NCBI GenBank assembly: GCA_013397695.1
Contig: VYZI01000121.1
Location: 387,815-451,814 of the forward strand
DNA: 64,000 nt
Direction of reading: 5' to 3'
Origin: Centropus unirufus
Lineage: Eukaryota; Chordata; Aves; Cuculiformes; Centropidae
Below are positions 52,747 through 62,620 of this stretch, piece by piece. How positions within the stretch are numbered: the stretch's first letter is position 1; the number at the start of each line of letters is the position of its first letter. The notes below the pieces were generated by a model. That model ran no database searches. It had not been told where the DNA came from and saw nothing but the letters and a program-made list of their open reading frames with translations. Position numbers and translations under genes: made by a program.

Positions 52747-53012
52747 GGGGGAAACAGGATGAGAGAAAATAGCCTCAAGTTGTACCAGAGGGGGTTTAGA
52801 TTGGATATAAAGGGAAAATTTCTTTTCTGAAAGAGTGGTGAAGCATTGGCAGAGGGTGCCCAGGGCAGTGGTGGAGTCCCCATCCCTGGAGGGGTTCAAA
52901 AAATGTGTAGATGCGAGGCACCTGGGGACATGGTTTAATAGGCACAATGGGCTGATGGTTGGGCTTGATGATATTAAAGGTTTTTTCCAACCTTAATTAT
53001 TCTATGATTCTA
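52747..53012 (+). repeat. CR1 LINE 3' fragment, sense, with intact 3' end
   Basis: About 265 bases in sense orientation. It shows 'cctcaagttgtaccagagg', 'ggtttagattggatataaag', 'gtgcccagggcagtggtgga', 'ccctggaggggttcaaaaa' and 'gggcttgatgatattaaagg', followed by a 'tttccaaccttaattattc' segment and a 'tatgattctata' tail. The 3' tail identifies the avian CR1 type. Confidence 0.93.
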
Positions 53013-54060
53013 TAAATTATGAGATTTTTATGAATGGTGGGACTAAGCAAGCGTGTGGAATGGCAATGGGAGCGATAACCCTTAAATTTGCTTTGCACCC
53101 TGAGGAAACCAACCCTGTGCCTTCATTCAGGGGTGGGGGAAGCCTAGATTTCCATAAATCCTGAGCATTTTGGTGGGTGCTGCTGGGCTCCATTCTCACC
53201 TGGAAAGGTACATACACTAGTGCATGCTTGAGCCTTGCCTTGACAGGTAGCAGGAGTTCAATCTGGAAATATTCCAGGGAGCCAGCAGCAGCAGCCAATG
53301 TTTTCCCTTCCCCCTGAGTTGCTCCATTTGCTCTGTGCTGTTGAAAAACCTGGCTCAGGAGGAGAGCAGCTTCTCCTGAGCTCAATTTGTTTTTCCTTTT
53401 TGCTAAGTAAAGTTAAACGTTTGGGGAGTTTCTGTAATGAAATGCAGTTCCTGAACATGGTAACGCCGGTAAGGGATCGTTGGTTTATTATGTATTGATC
53501 TTACTAGTGTTACTTCAAGTTACAATGCAAGCATCTATTGTTTAACACAAGGGATTTTAGAGATCTCAATTGCTCAAATTGGTTGTCATTCAAGTAGGTA
53601 TCCATGTGTTTGTACTGAGTATATTTCCAGTCTGCAAAACCTCTTAATCTCTCTCTGTATTCAGAACACAAACATGGAAACAGCTCAGCTTTCACGGAAG
53701 CCCCAGGCTCTCCTACAGCTGAGGCTTAAGCATCCTGATTATTAAATATACCTGCATCTGAGGGTGATTGAAGGCTGATGGTTTTGTTTATTTTTTAATG
53801 TATCTAATTTCTTGTATTATTGGCTCAGAACACAGTCCAGATGGTTTCAGTGCTTCCATGAGCCACTCAACCACAGCAACATTCAGCTAATCCAATACCA
53901 CCACCTTCTGGCTTTGCACTGACTTTATTGTGGGTATGCATGAACCTCCACCATGCTTCCTTGCTGTAGGTGAAAGCAAAGGATCATATTTTGTAGGATC
54001 CTCGGGTTTGTCAGCAGGTCATGCTCCCTTTGGGAACTTCACTGTTTTCATTCTCTTTAG

Positions 54061-54253
54061 GACTTGGATTGTGTTTGAAGTGCCCTGCTGGGTATTTCTG
54101 TCCTGCTGGAGCAAGTTATCCAGTCCCATGTCAACCAGGAACCTACAATCCTCTCCAAGGACAGGATGAAGGTGCTGATTGCAGAGCCTGCCCAGCAGGT
54201 AGAGCTTGCACTCAGGCTGGCTTAGCCCAGCCAGATGCAGAGTGCTTACCAGG
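54061..54253 (+). CDS. repeat gene exon 7 (residues 223-286)
   Basis: The acceptor is 'ttcattctctttag' and the donor is CCAGG|GTAAGT. It enters in phase 1 and leaves in phase 2. It holds two cores, L-K-C-P-A-G-Y-F-C and R-A-C-P-A-G-R-A-C, with a 'P-C-Q-P-G-T-Y-N' linker. The exon ends in the middle of another core, E-C-L-P-G, that continues in exon 8. Confidence 0.93.
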
Positions 54254-54675
54254 GTAAGTCTTGGCTGTTTTCTGGGCTTCTTTTTATGTCTCTGCACAAA
54301 TTTTGCCTCCGTTGTTTTTGCTTTGTGCAGAGAAAAGTGCAGGTGGCATCCTCTGCTATGGCAAGGTGGTAAAAATAGACAAGAATGAGGCTGGGTCATG
54401 CATCATGTGTTTACAAACACCACAACCTGGCCAAATTATCCACTTTTCTTTAGGTTAAAAATACATGACGCAACCAGTCCCTTCACAGTGCTTAATTTCC
54501 AGTATTTCTGCATTATTCGTTGTCAGTTGTGTTGCTGTCAGCCACAGCACCAAGCGGTTCAGCTTTTTCCCGGCTCTTGCATTTATCCTAATGTTTCTGG
54601 TAGGACACAGGGTTTGTTCGTGTTCACCTCCTGCACCAAAGCACCCGTCCCAGCTGGCCTCATGTCTCTTGTTAG
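54254..54675 (+). other. intron 7 (422 bases)
   Basis: Phase 2 intron that is open in several frames. No cysteine-module coding and no repeat are seen. Confidence 0.85.
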
Positions 54676-54812
54676 GTATGTGTGCCCAGCGGGGTCATCC
54701 AGCCCTCATTTTCCCAGCAATGCCTGTCCTCCAGGAACAGTGGGCAATGACTTCAACCTCTTTGACAAGTCCCAGTGTGAAACGTGCCCTGCTGGATTTG
54801 CCTGTGTGAGAG
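54676..54812 (+). CDS. repeat gene exon 8 (residues 287-332)
   Basis: The acceptor is 'tgtctcttgttag' and the donor is GAGAG|GTAAGG. It enters in phase 2 and leaves in phase 1. It reads Y-V-C-P-A-G-S-S-S, then A-C-P-P-G-T-V-G and a core E-T-C-P-A-G-F-A-C-V-R-G. The usual T-(Y/F)-S of the linker is replaced by T-V-G-N-D-F. Confidence 0.9.
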
Positions 54813-55263
54813 GTAAGGGTCGAGGAGGTATCTCAATGATAGCACATGGGAAAAAGTTGTACCCACTGGTCAAATGGATTTTAATTTTACTCTGAAATGT
54901 TCTCTCCATGCCACCCAATGTAACAGTTTTAACCTCATGAATGGGAAGCAGCCAGTTTTTAAAGTTCTTGAAGGTTTTAGTTTACTGGTGATCTCTTCAC
55001 TTTAACGTCTCTGTCAGCTTTGGGCAGGGCCACTGTGCAAGATATTTGAGTTAAAGAATAATTTAGTAGCCACTTCTGTGATAGAACCTCTCATCAACAG
55101 AGGGAATAATTATTATTACCCTATTTTAAATAGAGGAAAGGTGCAAAATGAGAAGACTTAAGCCAGGGTCATCCAGCAGGGTTGAAAACGGGATTGGGGG
55201 AAGCCTGTTTGATATACGCATGAGGCTACTCTGCTTCTCTTAAATCTGTTTTTATATTGACAG
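54813..55263 (+). other. intron 8 (451 bases)
   Basis: Phase 1 intron. Nothing is recognised besides the splice signals. Confidence 0.85.
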
Positions 55264-55488
55264 GAACTGGGGGGAAACAGAAGCCTCCCACGCTGTGCCC
55301 CGTTGGTCACTACTGCCCCCCAGGCACAAAGCACCCACTCCAGCACAAATGTGCCCCAGGCACCTGGAGCAATAGGACAAGCCTGTCCTCGGGAGAGGAG
55401 TGCTTTCCATGCCCTGCAGGCTGGTTTTGTATAGGAGGAGCCCGCAGCCCTACTGGGATGTGCAGCGCGGGACACTATTGCCCTCAAG
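55264..55488 (+). CDS. repeat gene exon 9 (residues 333-407)
   Basis: The largest exon seen, 225 bases in phase 1-1, with acceptor 'tttttatattgacag' and donor CAAG|GTAAGC. It contains three cores, L-C-P-V-G-H-Y-C, F-P-C-P-A-G-W-F-C and M-C-S-A-G-H-Y-C. The linker is 'C-A-P-G-T-W-S-N-R-T-S', in which N-R-T is a glycosylation sequon. Confidence 0.93.
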
Positions 55489-56269
55489 GTAAGCAGCTTT
55501 TGGCAGGAATGAAGGATATTAAGTTTATTTCTGTCTTCCGAAATGCTGTGGGCTCTGGGGGAGTCATGTCTGACTCTATGAGCATATTTTTTGCACCCCA
55601 GTATTTCAATGTGCAGCTGGGATAGCAAACTGTCCATTGTGTACATTCAATACTTCAAATCTGTATTGCTCGACCTGAGTGTGTTGGTGTCGTTATGTTC
55701 TTTCCATTAATCAGCAAAGAAATAAAATGTAGAATTGAGTGTGTGGTACCAGCACAATTTTAAACATGAAACTTCCTGCAAGGGTTCTGCAGTATTTGCT
55801 TAACGGGGATTGTTACTTTATTCTCAGAGCTGTGAGCAGTGATTTATAGATATATAAACACGTATTTGCATATAAATGCTTATATAAATGCTTAATAGCA
55901 ATGAAGAACAGGGGATCTTGCTGCCTTCTTTCCTTCCAAGTAACAAATGATAGGATCAGAAGAAATGGCCTCAAGTTGCACCAGGAAAGATTTCGATTGA
56001 ATATTAGGAAAGATTTCTTTACTGACAGAGTGGTGAAACCCTGACAGAGGCTGCCCAGGGCAGTGAGGGAGTCTTCATCCCTGGAGGGGTTCAAGAAGTG
56101 GCACTTCATGGTGTCACTTCATGGTTTAACAGGCAGGGTGGGGTTGTATTGATGATTGGACTTGATCTTAGAGTCTTTTTCCAACCTTAGCAATTCTATG
56201 ATTCTTTGGGTCTGTCTTCAAGGCTGTGCTGAGAATTGGAATGGTTCTCTCCTCTTTTTCTTTGGAAAG
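55489..56269 (+). other. intron 9 (781 bases)
   Basis: Phase 1 intron. Its right third is a sense CR1 copy (55,941-56,205) that ends about 65 bases before exon 10. Confidence 0.85.
55941..56205 (+). repeat. CR1 LINE 3' fragment, sense
   Basis: The strings 'gataggatcagaagaaatgg', 'cctcaagttgcaccaggaaa', 'tattaggaaagatttcttta', 'ctgcccagggcagtgaggg' and 'tccctggaggggttcaaga' are followed by 'tttttccaaccttagcaatt' and 'ctatgattct'. Near 56,099-56,130 'cacttcatgg' is repeated, a small internal duplication. It resembles the copy at 52,747-53,012. Confidence 0.93.
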
Positions 56270-56411
56270 GCACATGGAGGGGCACGCAGTACCCCTGCCC
56301 TGCAGGGACTTACAGCACCCGGCTGGGAAATAGCAGAGTGCAAGATTGTGCTGCCTGCCCTGCAGGAGCTTTCTGCACCAGGGGCACCTCCAAGCCAGTC
56401 CTCTGCCCAGC
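56270..56411 (+). CDS. repeat gene exon 10 (residues 408-454)
   Basis: The acceptor is 'tttctttggaaag', a weaker one, about 65 bases after a CR1 copy. The donor is GC|GTGAGT. It enters in phase 1 and leaves in phase 2. It carries 'P-C-P-A-G-T-Y-S-T' and a core A-A-C-P-A-G-A-F-C, and ends inside L-C-P-A, whose glycine starts exon 11. Confidence 0.9.
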
Positions 56412-56699
56412 GTGAGTACGCTATGCCTGCTGCAGTAGTGCCAGGAACAAAAGGAAATATTCCTAAGTGGTATTTCAGAACACTTCTGATTTCAAGTAAT
56501 ACCTTTCTTTTTAAACACTAGCAAGTTCCTTTCACCCTGGTAGAGGCATGTTTTTTCTGAACTGGGAAGTTTCTTGGGGCCAGAAATGGTAATTTCCTCT
56601 ATGAAAAGACTCAGAATTCAGAATCCAGGGGCTCTATCCTTTTCTTGATCACTTCCCTACTCTTTGTGACTCTGCCTTCCGTCATATTTTCTCCGGCAG

Positions 56700-56823
56700 A
56701 GGAACCTACCGCATGGAACATGGGGCAGAAGTGGCTGCAGACTGCATCCCTTGTCCCGGAGGGTATTACTGCCCTGAGCTTGGCACTGTTACTCCTCGAA
56801 CATGTGGTGCTGGCAACTTCTCA
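56700..56823 (+). CDS. repeat gene exon 11 (residues 455-496)
   Basis: The acceptor is 'atattttctccggcag' and the donor is TCA|GTAAGT. It enters in phase 2 and leaves in phase 0. It continues the linker as G-T-Y-R-M, then has the core I-P-C-P-G-G-Y-Y-C and 'T-C-G-A-G-N-F-S'. N-F-S is a sequon at the exon end. Confidence 0.93.
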
Positions 56824-58119
56824 GTAAGTAGCAATAATTTTATCCTGGCATTTGTTTAGCATAAGATTTTTTTTTTTGGCAGAAAGGAGAGCTTCGAGGA
56901 GAGATTGAGAGCCTCAAAGGAAGAAGCAAAACGAGGCCATCCCCTCTTATGATGAGTCTAAGTATTTGGGGTGGTTGTGCACAGTGTTCAAACAATTGTC
57001 CACCTGTGTTGACCCTACAAGTAAGGAGTCAAAGTGCTAATCCGGGAAAGGCACTAGGAATGCTCCTGCAATCAGGTTAGGAGTGGCTCCAGAAATGATG
57101 CCAGAGGCATACATCACATGTACAATGCTGTTGTTGCCATTATCCTCACTCCAGAGGCTTGCATTAGCAATCTGAGTACATCTGTCATGTGTCTGGCAGT
57201 GTAGTTGGGCAAATGTGTTGGGTTTCCATGATATATTTTACCCTGGCACAGAGCAGGCACCTGTATTTAGTCCCTTGTCAAAGGGAAATATTTGATTGCA
57301 GTGGAGTTAAAACTATCAGTTGCCTTTGGAAGGCAAAACAACAAGACGGAGCCACAGAAGGGAACAGTGATGGCCCAGTTCTTCTTACAAGCATGAGCTA
57401 AAGCCCATTTCTTATTTAGCAGCCCCAAAATTGGAATGAATAATTCTAGTGATAATTGCCACGTTGATGGAATATGGGACTCCTGTATCTCTGTCCCGGC
57501 CAGTTTTTTATCGCTGCTTGAGTTTGGTAGTTACCACTGGAACCATTTTCAAGATTGGAAAGGAGATAAATGATGAATGAAGATTTATGTACAGCAAATA
57601 GACCTAGACTATTTCTTGTTTGCACTTCGGAGTTCAGCGTAACAAAGACAGATGAAGGAGTGCCTTTGTGTTTCTCTCTGTTCCTGCTGGCAAAGGGTTT
57701 TGGATTGCTGCTCTGAGGACCAGAACCTTTTGCATGGATAATCTACAGGCAGTGCCAGGGCTGGCTTCTTATTTATGAAGTATGGGCTTTCCTGCCTGCA
57801 GGGTGAATACACTGAACTGCATGGTGTTTGTTCTTCAGAGGGGAGGTGAGGTGGAGTTTTTTAAAAGGATGTCTTTGTGTTTCTGGTGCTATTACTGAGC
57901 GCAACACAGAAGGTTTTATAAGAGCATGGTCCTGTCATCAGTTCCCTCGGGTATTCTTTGATCAATGACCACATATTGTGGACTGATTTTTTTTCCAGTA
58001 GGTTCTGAGGTAGAATTTTTTACATTCGTTCCCTTTGTTTTGTGCCTCAACATGGTTGTCAAATACACAAGGATTCTTTTGTGCTCTAGAAGTGGAACCA
58101 CGTGCCTCTCATGTTGTAG
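56824..58119 (+). other. intron 11 (1,296 bases)
   Basis: Phase 0 intron. Neither a repeat nor an additional exon is recognised. Confidence 0.8.
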
Positions 58120-58311
58120 GACCAAGGTTCAGCCTCCTGCTTGCCGTGTCTTGTTGGACATTACTGTGCTAGTGAGCACACCAGCTTGGAAGTGATGCTC
58201 CTTGCTATGGTTTGCCCTGCGGGTCTCCTGTGCCCACAAGGACTAGCACTTGTTCCAGACGCCAGTGCAAATGCCTGCCCACGAGGATACTACTGTCCCC
58301 GGGGAGACAAC
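58120..58311 (+). CDS. repeat gene exon 12 (residues 497-560)
   Basis: A 64-codon phase 0-0 exon. The acceptor 'ctctcatgttgtag' has its TAG in the coding frame, so the boundary is fixed by the stop. The donor is AAC|GTGAGT. It reads S-C-L-P-C-L-V-G-H-Y-C, V-C-P-A-G-L-L-C and A-C-P-R-G-Y-Y-C. Between the first two cores lies an unusual hydrophobic bit (L-E-V-M-L-L-A-M) where other modules have a proline/cysteine linker. Confidence 0.88.
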
Positions 58312-58695
58312 GTGAGTGAATCTCCTTTGGTCCTTGGGATTCACCGGCTTCTCAGGTCTGCTGTACAGTTACAGGCTATGTTGGGATTAGTCTTGCTTTC
58401 CTAATGATTTTTTTTTACTGATCTCTGTACTCTTTTGATGTTCATAGATCTTAGCTTTATTCACCCTAAGTGAGACCATTCAGAACACTTCTGAGGTCCT
58501 GTACAGAGATTGGATCCCCATTATATTATACCATCTTTTTAGCATTCACACCAGATTCCTAGTGTTGCTTTTCAGTATTTGTTCCCTCTTACTGGGAAGA
58601 ATTATTTTCACAGCTTCAGCTGCTGTATATTTGCCCTGTGGGATGCAGCAGTCATATCAGTATGTTAAAGACCCATTTTCCTATTTAATTTCAAG
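58312..58695 (+). other. intron 12 (384 bases)
   Basis: Phase 0 intron. Only splice signals are recognised. Confidence 0.85.
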
Positions 58696-58833
58696 GGCTT
58701 GCACGCTAAGCCTTGTCCCAATGGGACCTATGGTGAGCAGAGGGGTCTAAGCAGCGCTGACGAATGCTTACCGTGCCCTGTAGGGAAGTACTGCTACAGA
58801 GATGGGACTGAGCCTCCAGGAATTCCCCACCCT
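58696..58833 (+). CDS. repeat gene exon 13 (residues 561-606)
   Basis: The acceptor is 'ctatttaatttcaag' and the donor is CCT|GTAAGT, a phase 0-0 exon of 46 codons. It holds 'P-C-P-N-G-T-Y-G' (N-G-T sequon), the standard 'G-L-S-S-A-D-E-C' spacer and the core L-P-C-P-V-G-K-Y-C. This is close to one consensus module per exon. Confidence 0.93.
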
Positions 58834-59523
58834 GTAAGTACAGTCCACAATCTCCCAACCTTATTATTTTCCAAAGGCTGGAACTGATAACGGAGAAAGC
58901 TTAAACCAAGTTTACTGTCTTTGCTTTGTTTTCTATTTGTCAATGTAGGCTATGAAAGAGAGTTCACAGGTCAGGAATTGGTTGCTTTTCTGGCTGTAAT
59001 GACTTTTGGGTTATTTAATTGTGATTGTCTTGCCTCTGGAAAGAGTGAACTCTTCCAATTTTAATAGCTATTAAAAATGAAGCAGTAAAAGGTTCAGTTG
59101 GAATCTCCCCAACATGGATGAATCCATGCTTCTATTTAAGAGTGAGGTGATAACTCTTATCCCAATTACAGTTCTTCTCTAAGTGTGGAAGAACAGCCTC
59201 TTCCCCCCAACCGTACAGGCAACGTGTAGGGACAATCTCAACAACAAGATTTGACCTTTCCTATAGCAAATAGGAAATATATATATATTTCCTATTCCTA
59301 TTTCCTATAATGTCTGACACGGTCAGAATTTTACTAACAATCCTGTGAATTCCTTCCCTTCCCTTCTTTTTGCCCCATTTTCTTGCTGTAAAAAAAAAAC
59401 CCAAACGTATTGAGGTTACTCAGATTGTAGGTGAAGCTTGGATCTTTATTTTTTGAATCTTAACAGATTCCTCTTCCCTACTCAGAAGCCAACAAAGCCA
59501 TGCCTGACTGTTTTGCTTTTCAG
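58834..59523 (+). other. intron 13 (690 bases)
   Basis: Phase 0 intron. It contains the 28-base perfect palindrome at 59,269-59,296 and an A-tract near 59,391-59,400. Confidence 0.85.
59269..59296. repeat. perfect 28-base palindrome inside intron 13
   Basis: AATAGGAAATATAT followed directly by its reverse complement ATATATTTCCTATT, with no loop. Extra 'tttcctat' copies lie on both sides (about 59,257 and 59,300), so the palindrome sits in a small cluster of this octamer. An AT-rich core makes cruciform extrusion possible; no function is known to me. Confidence 0.9.
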
Positions 59524-59706
59524 ACTGGGGATTGCCCACCTGGTTATAACTGCCCTCTGGGGACTGGATTCCCTTTCTCCTTTCCCTGCATGCCAGGCTT
59601 CTTCTGGGATAATTCCAGAGTAGAGAATGAAGACGCTTGCAAACTATGTCCATCTGGGTACTACTGTGACTCTCCTGCCATGTCAGAGCCCAAAACTTGC
59701 CCAGCG
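59524..59706 (+). CDS. repeat gene exon 14 (residues 607-667)
   Basis: The acceptor is 'tgttttgcttttcag' and the donor is GCG|GTGAGT, a phase 0-0 exon of 61 codons. It reads D-C-P-P-G-Y-N-C, a long spacer P-C-M-P-G-F-F-W-D-N, the core K-L-C-P-S-G-Y-Y-C and then T-C-P-A. The last core is completed in exon 15. Confidence 0.93.
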
Positions 59707-59727
59707 GTGAGTTGTTATTTTCTGGTT

Positions 59728-59900
59728 ATAGAATCATTATGTTGGAAAAGACCTCCAAGCTCATCCAGTCCAACCAATTTCCTCTTGTGCTGTCACTTGT
59801 TACCTGGGAGAAAAGACCAACACCCACTTCGCTCCCGCCTCCTTTCAGGGAGCTGCAGAGAGCAGTGACGTCTCCCCTCAGACTCCTCTTCTCTCCATGC
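59728..59900 (-). repeat. CR1 LINE fragment, antisense, filling most of intron 14
   Basis: The strings 'atagaatcattatgttggaa', 'aagacctccaagctcatcca', 'gtccaaccaatttcctctt', 'gttacctgggagaaaagacc', 'cctcctttcagggagctgca' and 'tctcccctcagactcctct' are the reverse complement of a CR1 subfamily. It occupies about 170 of the 220 intron bases and ends about 27 bases before exon 15. Confidence 0.9.
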
Positions 59901-59926
59901 AATATTAAGTTGGCTTTATTTTGCAG

Positions 59927-60121
59927 GGCTTCTATTGTGTAGAAGGCAGCTCTAAACCTGAACCCTGCCCGGAGGGTACGTATAGTAACAAGAAGGGGCT
60001 GTCTGGACCCTCATGGTGCAGCCCATGTGGCCATGGCTTCTACTGTGCTGCTCCAGGACAGACTGGGCCAACTGGTCCCTGTGAGGCTGGATTCTACTGC
60101 CAGGGCAGGGCTTTGAGTCCG
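59927..60121 (+). CDS. repeat gene exon 15 (residues 668-732)
   Basis: The acceptor is 'gctttattttgcag' and the donor is CCG|GTGAGT, a phase 0-0 exon of 65 codons. It starts with G-F-Y-C-V-E-G, then 'P-C-P-E-G-T-Y-S', 'S-P-C-G-H-G-F-Y-C' and 'P-C-E-A-G-F-Y-C'. In the third group the usual C-P is C-G. The intron before it is short and mostly CR1. Confidence 0.94.
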
Positions 60122-60486
60122 GTGAGTAAAGTGGCAAAGTTTTCTCCTTCTTATCTGATTGTGCTCCACTGAGATGTTTTTTTCCACCTTGGTGCTTTGT
60201 ATTAAGCCAGTGACTTCAAGAGTCAGTTTTGTACTCCTTGCATTCAAGTTTATGGCAGAAGGACCTCTCCTGATGTCCTAAAAGGGATTGCAACCATGTC
60301 ATATTATCCATATCCATGTCAAGGTTATCCGTATTTGTTGTTTGTATTAGCCACGTTTCCCTTAAGTAGTCTCTTCTCTGTACAATGGTGTGTCTCTCTC
60401 TCTTTTCTAGGCCAAATCAGTGTGATGCCTTGCATGTCTTAACCCCATTTACTCCTTTTTGTGATTGATGCCTTTTCTAATTTCAG
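60122..60486 (+). other. intron 15 (365 bases)
   Basis: Phase 0 intron. Only splice signals are recognised. Confidence 0.85.
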
Positions 60487-60635
60487 TTTCCCACAGATGG
60501 TGTGACAGGAGATGTGTGCCCCGCCGGGACTTACTGCCCACCTGGTTCCCCCTTACCCATCCCCTGTCCTCCAGGAACTTATAGCAATGTCAGCGGGTTG
60601 AGAAGTCTCCATGAATGCTTGGAATGCCCACCTGG
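60487..60635 (+). CDS. repeat gene exon 16 (residues 733-781)
   Basis: The acceptor is 'ccttttctaatttcag' and the donor is CCTGG|GTGAGC. It enters in phase 0 and leaves in phase 2. It contains V-C-P-A-G-T-Y-C-P-P-G, the linker 'P-C-P-P-G-T-Y-S-N-V-S' (N-V-S sequon) and L-E-C-P-P-G, whose glycine codon is split with exon 17. Confidence 0.93.
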
Positions 60636-61883
60636 GTGAGCATCATTTTCAGATAATATGACTCCAAGGGGCATGATTTCTGGGCGGGGAGGTGGAACTA
60701 GGTGATTAATGTAGGCGCCTTCCAACCCAAACCATTCTATGGTTTATGATTCTATGACTCAGTTCTGACCCCTTGCAAAGAGACCATCCAGCCCTCCAGT
60801 TTGCTGCAGCCCATCTTTACCCTCAGTCCTCTTGCAGAGGAGCCCTCTCTGTTCCCAGATGTGGTACCAGTGTTCTTCATAGCTACACACCCGGATCAGT
60901 GGATTGACAATGAGGAATTTGAATTGTCTGAGTTGTCCCCGAGCTTTTACCATTCACTGGCTTTTGTCGAAACTCATTATATCTGCAGTGCAGGATGGCT
61001 TGACCCAGCAGCTCATGCTTAAATGTTCTCATTAATACTAATTGGGTAGTCTTTTTTTATTATCAGGTAGTATAATTCACCACCCTGTTATGTTCCCTTT
61101 AATGACACAAAAATTACCCATCTGATTCTGAAGGAAAAGGTATGGATTGTGGCAGCTTCATCTCTCCATGACTGCACATTGAATATGTGCACTTTGTTAA
61201 GGCTGGTGAGGGACAACCTGACTTCCAGGTGTTCAGATCTTCATGCTGGTGTGACAAATGCTGCATGGAAGATCATCTGAGGCTCAGTGGTGTAAGATCT
61301 GTCATTGCTGTGCTTTAGTGTGAAGGTGGAGACCAAGTGGGATGGTGTCGTAGTTCTCCATGGGGTAGAATACAAAGCTTAAATAGAAGTAAAATTAAAA
61401 AACTGGCCCTCTGTTTTTCCACATTATTCTTTTTTCACGTTCTCTTTTCCCAGGAGAGGAAGAAAGGAAAAGAGCAAGAGACTACTCTGGAATTTATATT
61501 CTGTGCAGAAGTTGGAGGGGGTGCCATTAACATTCTGATCTTTTATGTATTTTTAGCCCTAAGCTGCAGAGAAAATTTGAAGAAAAGCAATATTTGGGTG
61601 TTTGTGTGATCTTTATTCAAAAGTATACGCAGATGTCACTCTGTGATTGTAGAGGGGAGAATTCTTCCCAGGATAAAGCTACTGAATCTGTGGTTTGGTC
61701 TTTAAAAAGCACGTGTAAGAAGTGATACAAATCCTCTGAGACTCCCTTTCAGGGCCTGTAAGCAAATAGGAACAAAGTCTCTATTATTCCAGATAGACTG
61801 CTGGGATATTTCGGTATTGGGACTGTGCTCTCTAGTGACAAAAGGAACTGTTCCTACCCAAAGGGTTTTTTTTCCTTACACAG
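60636..61883 (+). other. intron 16 (1,248 bases)
   Basis: Phase 2 intron with a short sense CR1 end at 60,689-60,758. No extra exon is needed, because the phases of exons 16 and 17 agree. Confidence 0.85.
60689..60758 (+). repeat. CR1 LINE 3'-end fragment, sense
   Basis: A 'gaggtggaactaggtgatta' segment, then 'gcgccttccaacccaaacc' and 'attctatggtttatgattct'. Only the terminal 70 bases are present, close (about 54 bases) to the donor of exon 16. Confidence 0.85.
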
Positions 61884-62052
61884 CCTGTATTGTGATGGGA
61901 CAAATAGCCAGGCTCCCTCAGGACAATGTAAACCTGGCTACTTCTGCGTAGGAGGTTCTAGAAGTGCTCTTCAGGAGGTGGTGCTGGAGGGGCATTATTC
62001 CCTAGCAGGAGCCTTCAAGCCAGAGCCATGTCCCCTTGGCAGCTTCCAACCT
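61884..62052 (+). CDS. repeat gene exon 17 (residues 782-838), with a degenerate module
   Basis: The acceptor is 'ttttttccttacacag' and the donor is CCT|GTAAGT. It enters in phase 2 and leaves in phase 0. It completes L-Y-C-D-G-T and has a good core Q-C-K-P-G-Y-F-C-V-G-G. The following repeat reads V-V-L-E-G-H-Y-S-L-A-G, where 'C-P-x-G-H-Y-C-x-A-G' is expected, so both cysteines are absent. The exon then resumes with P-C-P-L-G-S-F. Loss of both cysteines of the pair leaves no lone free cysteine, which suggests a tolerated change rather than decay. Confidence 0.9.
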
Positions 62053-62620
62053 GTAAGTACGTTAGTGTACGCTCTGTAAGATACTTGTGGGGTCTTTAGA
62101 GCCCTTGGAAACTGTAAAACGTGTGAATAGAAATTAATTTGTAAGTAATGTGCTTAAAAAAGGGGGGACTTGGGTTTTCTCCTAAGATGGATAATTGCCA
62201 CCTCTTTTGCTTTCACTGTGCAACAGAACACTGTGAGGAACTAAAAAGGTCTGTGATAGGACCTTGGATCCATCAGGCCAGCACTCTTGTCCATAGCTCA
62301 TTTGGTGGGTTTTCTGAAGCTTTCTTGCATAGAGAAAGTTTAGAATGGGGCTGGGAAGGCTTTAGCTTAGCACCACTGAATCAGCATGTGCATGTATCTT
62401 ATTGCTCTATTAGATCAAGGCTGTGCCCACCACTGCTTTAGCAATGCAAAGCTATTCAGATACCACAAATCTGTTGCGTTTGGACTGCAGCTCATTTGCG
62501 TCAGGTTATTTTCTTGTGTGGGGTCTCTGAGAGCTGGTAGAACGTGCAAAGTTTCTTCATTCACAAAGGTAAGCAGTTACACCCCACATCTACCAAGCTA
62601 TATCTGTGCTCCCTCTCCAG
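62053..62620 (+). other. intron 17 (568 bases)
   Basis: Phase 0 intron. Nothing is recognised beyond the splice signals. Confidence 0.85.

Larger units (their letters stand above)
50767..54060 (+). other. intron 6 (3,294 bases), the largest intron
   Basis: Phase 1 intron with two CR1 copies in opposite orientation (51,642-51,750 and 52,747-53,012). Near 52,280-52,320 a 'ttattttattta' tract is flanked by two copies of 'atttgcatcaca'. No further exon with the module pattern is visible. Confidence 0.8.

Noticed and set aside
54398..54895. Open frame of 165 codons around exon 8
   Set aside because: Its first part has no module pattern and is intron 7 sequence. Only 54,676-54,812 is exon.
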